Source: Pseudomonas cichorii
Lineage (GTDB): Bacteria; Pseudomonadota; Gammaproteobacteria; Pseudomonadales; Pseudomonadaceae
DNA length: 64,000 bases
Direction: 5' to 3'
Assembly: GCF_015471405.1 (NCBI RefSeq)
Contig: NZ_BLVZ01000019.1
Coordinates: 1 to 64,000, forward strand
Below the pieces are notes generated by a model, which saw nothing but the letters and a program-made list of their open reading frames with translations, searched no databases and was not told where the DNA came from. Below, piece by piece: positions 59,722 through 64,000 of this stretch; position 1 is the first letter of the stretch, and each line of letters begins with the position of its first letter. The position numbers were made by a program, and so were the translations under genes.

Positions 59722-60015
59722 TCAGTGGATGATCCAGCTCAGTAGCCACAACCCCAGCGCCAGCCAGATGATGCCCATGATGATGGAGGCGCGCATGAAG
59801 GCGCGGATGGCGGAGTAAAGAAGCATCAGGCCGATGACCAGCGCAACGATGCTGATCAGTGAAGCGTCCATACCCAGAGTGCGGGACAAGCCGTCAACGA
59901 AATTGCCGCCGGCATGGGTAAAACCGTTGAACAGCCAGGCCAGGGTATCCACGATGAAGCGAATCACTGACCCGATTGCCTGCCCCAGCCATTCAAAAAA
60001 GCTTTCTACCTTCAT
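59722..60015 (-). CDS. Small two-helix membrane protein
   Basis: The 97-residue product has an amphipathic N-terminal helix (FFEWLGQAIGSVIRFIVDTLAWLFNGF) and two strong membrane segments (ISIVALVIGLMLLYSAIR, about 54-72, and IIMGIIWLALGLWLLSWII, about 78-96). I do not recognise the family. It is 84 bases from the receiver gene and in the same direction, so it may be co-transcribed with it. No catalytic motif is visible. Confidence 0.65.
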   Translation of the reverse strand: MKVESFFEWLGQAIGSVIRFIVDTLAWLFNGFTHAGGNFVDGLSRTLGMDASLISIVALVIGLMLLYSAIRAFMRASIIMGIIWLALGLWLLSWIIH

Positions 60016-60098
60016 ATGTGCATCCTGATCACGGTTATAGGTCTGCTCGCTTTGGCTATCGGGCAGTATGGCTAGTTCCGTGGATCATGAAGTTCGTG

Positions 60099-60506
60099 TC
60101 ATTGCACCTGAAAGATTTTCGGCTCGGGAAACAGGTTGTTCAGGGTTTCCAGCAAGCGGACGTGATAGATCGGCTTGCGGAACAGGTCCAGCACCTGCAG
60201 GCGCAGCAGGTCGCTGACATCTTCCATGTCGGCATGGCCTGAGGTGACAATCACAGGCAGATGCTGGCGCGAAGTATGTTCACGCAGTCGTTTTATCAAC
60301 TGAATGCCGCTTTCCTCCGGCATACGCAAATCGGTAATGACCAGAGCGATATCCGGATGGCGAGTCAGCTGTTGCAAGGCAATCTTGACCGAGGACGCAG
60401 TGAAGCAGCAGAACCCCTCGCCTTCGAGTAGTTCTGCCAACTCTTCATTGGCGTCCTCTTCGTCATCAACCAGAAGCAGCTGTTGGCGTGTGGGGTGGAC
60501 GGCCAT
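60099..60506 (-). CDS. Single-domain response regulator
   Basis: The 135-residue protein is a receiver domain alone: acidic pair in LLLVDDEEDANE, phospho-acceptor Asp59 in LVITDLRMPEESG, Thr/Ser in PVIVTSGHADM, and Lys in LDLFRKPIYHVRLL. There is no output domain, so it acts by protein contact or in a phosphorelay. It is adjacent to the Flp pilin and Tad genes, suggesting a link to pilus control. No kinase is next to it. Confidence 0.88.
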   Translation of the reverse strand: MAVHPTRQQLLLVDDEEDANEELAELLEGEGFCCFTASSVKIALQQLTRHPDIALVITDLRMPEESGIQLIKRLREHTSRQHLPVIVTSGHADMEDVSDLLRLQVLDLFRKPIYHVRLLETLNNLFPEPKIFQVQ

Positions 60507-60577
60507 ATTGATACCTATAAAAAACGTTGGTAACGGCCTCGGATCTTACAACACTTTGTCCTCGTTCAATCAAGCCG

Positions 60578-60781
60578 TCAGACTGCCGTACCGCCCAATG
60601 CAACCAGCACCTGGTTGAAAATGATTCTGACCTGAGCACTGATGGCCGGAACGAAGGCAACGATGGCGACCGCCACCATGGCAGCGAGCAGTACATATTC
60701 GATAGCCGATGCGGCTTCCCGGTTTTTGAGGAATGCCTGAATTTGCGTATAAGCGCGTATGTATAAATTGGTAAGGAACAT
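60578..60781 (-). CDS. flp: Flp/TadE-type type IVb pilin
   Basis: The 67-residue prepilin has a hydrophilic leader, then the conserved segment with Ala-Ser-Ala-Ile-Glu-Tyr and a hydrophobic helix VLLAAMVAVAIVAFVPAIS. The residue at the usual cleavage Gly of G/xxxxEY is Ala (Glu-Ala-Ala-Ser-Ala-Ile-Glu-Tyr). ATG 60781 follows a strong AAGGAGAATTGTG site. It is divergent from cpaB, as in other Pseudomonas Tad loci. It would form the Flp fibre after processing by a TadV/FppA peptidase, which is outside the window. Confidence 0.88.
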   Translation of the reverse strand: MFLTNLYIRAYTQIQAFLKNREAASAIEYVLLAAMVAVAIVAFVPAISAQVRIIFNQVLVALGGTAV

Positions 60782-61085
60782 CACAATTCTCCTTGCACCA
60801 TTCATGGCGCGGGTAATACCAGCCGTTTTCATACATCCCCTTGCAGTTACAGCATTGCCCTCAACTCGCGAACCCACAACCGTAATAAAGCATTAATCAC
60901 AAAGTTATAGCGGGCCCTGTGGTTCGCAATTCAGGTATTCAGATAAGGATATTTCGCAGGGCTTAATGGCGTTTTGGGTGGTGTGGGCTACCTTCAAAAG
61001 AGCAGCATGTGATTGTTCTTCATTGCTATTGCGAAGTTGATGCGTTGGATTGAGGTGATCATGCGATGACAAAGGAAGCGTTGCC
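60782..61085. other. Divergent flp/cpaB intergenic region
   Basis: This 304-base region holds the pilin and cpaB promoters. It is AT-rich around 60890-60960, with several candidate -10 boxes (TAAGGAT, TATAGC) but no clear activator palindrome. In P. aeruginosa the PprA/PprB system drives this promoter; I see no recognised PprB site. AAAGGAAG precedes cpaB. A short ATGCGATGA open frame lies just before it and is not considered a gene. Confidence 0.45.
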
Positions 61086-62036
61086 ATGAGCAGTCGTATC
61101 ACCATGGTGCTCGCTGTCGTTTTTTTACTCGGAGCGATATTGGCCGGGTATCTGGGAATAATGGTCAGTAAAGAGCCTGCGGCGCCACCCGTGGAGGCTC
61201 CTGTCGTTGAGGCACCGCCACCTGTCGAAGTTGCGCCGCCTGCCCCGCCCGTGGAAGAAGCGTTGCGCCAGAATGTCGTGGTGCTGGCGCACGATGTTCC
61301 TGCCTACACCCCAATCCAGGCTGAAGACCTGGTGATCGAGCGCCTGAAGGTTGCGCCTGCCGGGAGTTTCAGCAATATCGACCAGGTTGTGAATCGCAGT
61401 ACCTGGCGCACGCTGGCGGCAGGAACCTGGTTGAGTGAAAGCAGTTTCGAGGCCGGAGGCACGCTGGCGCGGATGATTCGTCCTGACGAACGCGCACTGG
61501 CTTTGGCCGTTGATGAGGTGATTGGCGCGTCCGGGCAGCTCAGCCCCGGAGATTATGTCGATGTTCTGCTTTATCTGCCTGAAGACACCACTAATCCTGT
61601 CCGCTCCAGCCAGGTCGTGGTGCCTGCCTTGAGAGTCCTGAGCGTCGGTGAGCTTCTTGGTCCGACCCGTGATGGCAAGCCCGCACAAGATATCAGTATC
61701 GAAGAACGCATCAGGCTGGAGCAGCAGCGCCTGAGCGCCCGATCGGTGGTGGTGGCTGTGCCCGAATCGTTATTGGTGCGCTTGTTACTGGCTACCCAGA
61801 CCGGCGTGATGCGCCTGGCGGTACGAAGTGCCGATGAGGGCAACCTTCAAGATTACTGGAGCGGCGATGCCAGCCGTCCCGATGTTGCCGTGCGCCTGGA
61901 TTCTGCCAGGCGCAATCTGGTGCAGTTCAGCCAATTGGCTCTGAGTGCTCCGGCCACCAGTCATATCGGTGCGTCTCGCGGATCTCGTGGCGTTGAGGTG
62001 ATTCGCGGCAACCAGGTTACGCAACAAACCCCCTGA
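61086..62036 (+). CDS. cpaB: Flp pilus assembly protein CpaB/RcpC
   Basis: The 316-residue protein has an N-terminal membrane anchor (about 5-22, MVLAVVFLLGAILAGYLGIMVS), a Pro/Ala/Val-rich linker (30-58), a SAF domain (about 60-130, with VLAHDVPAYTPIQAEDLVIERLKV and AAGTWLSESSF), and a C-terminal region with ALAVDEVIGASGQLSPGDYVDVLL. CpaB/RcpC proteins bind near the secretin and modify Flp pili. It is the first gene of the plus-strand tad operon and is followed by the secretin gene after 19 bases. Confidence 0.92.
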   Translation: MSSRITMVLAVVFLLGAILAGYLGIMVSKEPAAPPVEAPVVEAPPPVEVAPPAPPVEEALRQNVVVLAHDVPAYTPIQAEDLVIERLKVAPAGSFSNIDQVVNRSTWRTLAAGTWLSESSFEAGGTLARMIRPDERALALAVDEVIGASGQLSPGDYVDVLLYLPEDTTNPVRSSQVVVPALRVLSVGELLGPTRDGKPAQDISIEERIRLEQQRLSARSVVVAVPESLLVRLLLATQTGVMRLAVRSADEGNLQDYWSGDASRPDVAVRLDSARRNLVQFSQLALSAPATSHIGASRGSRGVEVIRGNQVTQQTP

Positions 62037-62055
62037 TTGAGCAAGGAAGCATTTG

Positions 62056-63309
62056 ATGAACCGTTGTTTCGTACCGGTTTTAAAACGTCACGCGCTGTTT
62101 TTGCTGCTCGCCGGGCTGGGCGTGAACACAAGCTGGGCTGCTTCCGGCAATGACTGCAAGAATCTTGCTGCCCTGCCAGCTGTGCTGGAGGTCAGCCAGG
62201 GCATGCAGCAGGATGTACGTTCGCCGGTGGCCATTACCCGGATTGCCGTGGGTGATCCCAAGGTTGCCGATGTACTGGTCAATGGCAATCAGGGCTTTCT
62301 GCTGACCGGCGTTGCACGTGGCGCTACCAGTTTGATGGTCTGGACGGCCTGCTCGACCTCTCCTCGTCAAAGCATGGTATTCGTACGCGCAGGAGATGCT
62401 TCTGCGCTGGTCGATGCCTTGCCGGTGCCTTCTCTGGATCCTCAGTTGCCCAGTCAGGTCCAGACCGATATTCGTTTCATTGAAGTCAGCCGTAGCAAAC
62501 TCAAGGAGGCCAGTACTTCGATCTTCGGTACTGGCTCGAACAACTTTCTGTTTGGTTCTCCCGGCACCGTAACCGACGTCACGGTCTCGCCTGGTACGGT
62601 CGGCTCCACGCGGCCCGCCATCGGTTTGAATAACAACAACTTCAATATCGTGTGGGGCGGTGGCAGCAGTAAGGTCCTGGGCATGATCAATGCCATGGAA
62701 GGCAGCGGCTTTGCCTACACCCTGGCGCGTCCGAGCCTTGTGGCATTGAACGGACAAAGCGCGAGCTTTCTGGCGGGCGGTGAGTTCCCGGTGCCAGTGC
62801 CCAGCGGGGATGGCAATGGCATCTCCATTGAATACAAGGAGTACGGCGTGCGTCTGACCCTGACGCCCACTGTGGTCGGACGTAACCGGATTCTGCTCAA
62901 GGTTGCACCCGAGGTCAGCGAACTGGATTTTTCGGCCGGCATCACTATCTCCGGCACCACTGTGCCTGCACTCAATATACGGCGTACCGATACCAGCATT
63001 TCTCTGGCCGATGGGGAAAGCTTTGTTGTCAGTGGCCTGATCAGCTCCAGCAATATTGCCTCTGTGGACAAGTTTCCCGGCCTGGGCGATATCCCGATTC
63101 TGGGGGCTCTGTTTCGCAATTCGCAGATTCAGCGCGATGAGCGTGAACTGCTGATGATCGTCACTCCGCATCTGGTCCAGCCACTGGCGGTCAATGCGCA
63201 ACTGCCCACGCTGCCCGGTGAAGGCCTGCGTAATTACGACCCGAATTTCTTCCGTATGTATTTCCTTGAGAACGGCGATTTCGAGCGCCGTAGCGGGTTA
63301 TCTCAATGA
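62056..63309 (+). CDS. cpaC: Type II/IV secretin-like Tad outer-membrane channel CpaC/RcpA
   Basis: The 417-residue protein has a signal peptide (1-27), then an N0-like T2SS-short domain with VLEVSQGMQQDVRSPVAITRIAVGDPKVADV (about 40-70), and a BON/secretin core with QTDIRFIEVSRSKLKEAS, FAYTLARPSLVALNGQSASFLAGGEFPVPVP and the secretin signature near VSGLISSSNIASVDKFPGLGDIPILGALFR. This is the outer-membrane channel for the Flp fibre. ATG 62056 follows AAGGAAG; TTG 62053 is less likely. It overlaps tadZ by 4 bases. Confidence 0.93.
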   Translation: MNRCFVPVLKRHALFLLLAGLGVNTSWAASGNDCKNLAALPAVLEVSQGMQQDVRSPVAITRIAVGDPKVADVLVNGNQGFLLTGVARGATSLMVWTACSTSPRQSMVFVRAGDASALVDALPVPSLDPQLPSQVQTDIRFIEVSRSKLKEASTSIFGTGSNNFLFGSPGTVTDVTVSPGTVGSTRPAIGLNNNNFNIVWGGGSSKVLGMINAMEGSGFAYTLARPSLVALNGQSASFLAGGEFPVPVPSGDGNGISIEYKEYGVRLTLTPTVVGRNRILLKVAPEVSELDFSAGITISGTTVPALNIRRTDTSISLADGESFVVSGLISSSNIASVDKFPGLGDIPILGALFRNSQIQRDERELLMIVTPHLVQPLAVNAQLPTLPGEGLRNYDPNFFRMYFLENGDFERRSGLSQ

Positions 63310-64000
63310 GCCAGAGCCTGAGTCAGACATTCCTGGCGATTACCCGCAACCCCACCGATCTTGAATGGTTGCAGGGTGCATTGGGTTCGCTGGGGCAGGT
63401 GGTGAGTGCCGGCAGCGGCAGCCTGGACGATTTGCTGGCGCTGGTGGACGTGACCTTCGCCAGCGTGGTGTTCGTGGGGCTGGATCGTGAACATTTGATG
63501 AACCAGAGCGCGCTGATCGAGGGTGCTCTGGAAGCCAAGCCGATGCTGGCGATTGTCGCTTTGGGCGACGGTATGGATAACCAGTTGGTGCTCAATGCCA
63601 TGCGCGCCGGTGCCAGGGATTTCGTGGCCTATGGCTCGCGTTCCAGTGAAGTCGCCGGTCTGGTCAGGCGCTTGAGCAAACGCCTGCCTGCGGTGACGCC
63701 CAACCCCAACATGAGCGGTCTGACGGTGCTGTATGGCGCTCAATGCGATGGCGACGGAGCCTTGATAGCCTCTCACCTGGCGATGGTGGTGCAGAAGGCC
63801 GGGCAACGTGCCTTGTTGCTGGATCTGGGCTTGCCCCGTGGTGACAGCCTGTCGATGCTCGGTCTTGAGTCGACGTTCAGTTTCGGTGATGCACTGCGCC
63901 ATTTGCGCAGGCTGGACGCGACCCTTATCGACAGTGCTTTTACAACATCCGAAAACGGCTTGCGCATCCTGGCCTACACCGAGGCCGACGATCATCTGGA
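63306..64000 (+). CDS. tadZ: TadZ/CpaE-like pilus localisation protein (cut at window end)
   Basis: The open frame starts at ATG 63306, overlapping the secretin stop as ATGA, and runs to the right edge (231 residues visible). A receiver-like N-terminal domain (about 1-130, with FVGLDREHLMNQ and MRAGARDFVAYGSR) precedes a ParA/MinD-like fold (about 138 on, with LYGAQCDGDGALIASHLAMVVQKAGQRALLLDLGLPRGD). The expected Walker A Lys and following Thr are missing (Gly-Ala-Gln-Cys-Asp-Gly-Asp-Gly-Ala), which suggests an atypical ATPase as in some TadZ proteins. It sets the polar site of the Tad machine. Confidence 0.85.
   Translation, partial: MSQSLSQTFLAITRNPTDLEWLQGALGSLGQVVSAGSGSLDDLLALVDVTFASVVFVGLDREHLMNQSALIEGALEAKPMLAIVALGDGMDNQLVLNAMRAGARDFVAYGSRSSEVAGLVRRLSKRLPAVTPNPNMSGLTVLYGAQCDGDGALIASHLAMVVQKAGQRALLLDLGLPRGDSLSMLGLESTFSFGDALRHLRRLDATLIDSAFTTSENGLRILAYTEADDHL

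Noticed and set aside
1..64000. CRISPR arrays, insertion sequences, prophage or tRNA genes
   Set aside because: No regular direct repeats with spacers, no transposase or integrase motifs, and no tRNA layout were seen in any gap.

Overview
The window is chromosomal DNA from a fluorescent Pseudomonas, most likely of the P. syringae group. GC content is high, codon use is typical, and REP-type palindromes sit between genes. The order retS-purD-purH-fis-dusB, then prmA-accC-accB-aroQ-dsbD-GGDEF protein-DUF2333-NUDIX-SUI1-speA matches the P. aeruginosa chromosome from memory. The urea block, with two GNAT genes inside the urease operon, is the arrangement I associate with P. syringae. I could not run searches, so species and gene symbols rest on motif recognition and gene order.

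Layout. 1-9650 holds mixed housekeeping and stress genes: osmE with an AlgU-like promoter, a cytoplasmic lipase, an EamA exporter, psiF, a PerM-type transporter, an Hsp70 of YegD type, a DUF4153 membrane protein, cbpA behind a clear sigma-32 promoter, and a soluble histidine kinase. 9883-20172 is one long minus-strand urea unit: the urtABCDE ABC importer followed by ureD, ureA, two acetyltransferases, ureB and ureC, with a sigma-54 type promoter in front of urtA. 20490-23341 is a copper cassette (PepSY protein, two DUF2946 proteins, PCuAC chaperone). 23518-24348 is a GH18 endoglycosidase-like gene without a signal peptide. 24538-32098 holds two divergent cobalamin operons (cobL-cbiD-cobK and cobG-cobH-cobI-cobJ), separated by a region with a perfect 18-bp palindrome.

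32295-35483 is the least explained stretch: four consecutive plus-strand genes that I cannot assign to a known function but which are diverged copies of one protein family, one of them with an added membrane anchor. This is the best candidate for an undescribed system.

35488-56702 is conserved core: marC, the hybrid kinase retS, purine genes, fis and dusB, fatty-acid and aromatic biosynthesis genes, dsbD, a GGDEF protein and speA. 56916-60506 carries an orphan short VgrG, a MATE exporter, a small membrane protein and a receiver-only regulator. 60578-64000 is the start of a Flp/Tad pilus locus, with the pilin divergent from cpaB-cpaC-tadZ; tadZ runs off the end of the window.

Two families of intergenic palindromes recur (AAGCTTCAAGCTGC-type, four copies; GAATGAGCGGAACGCCGCCCGATTCGC or GAATGAATTCGC type, several copies), including a perfect 34-bp inverted repeat after speA.
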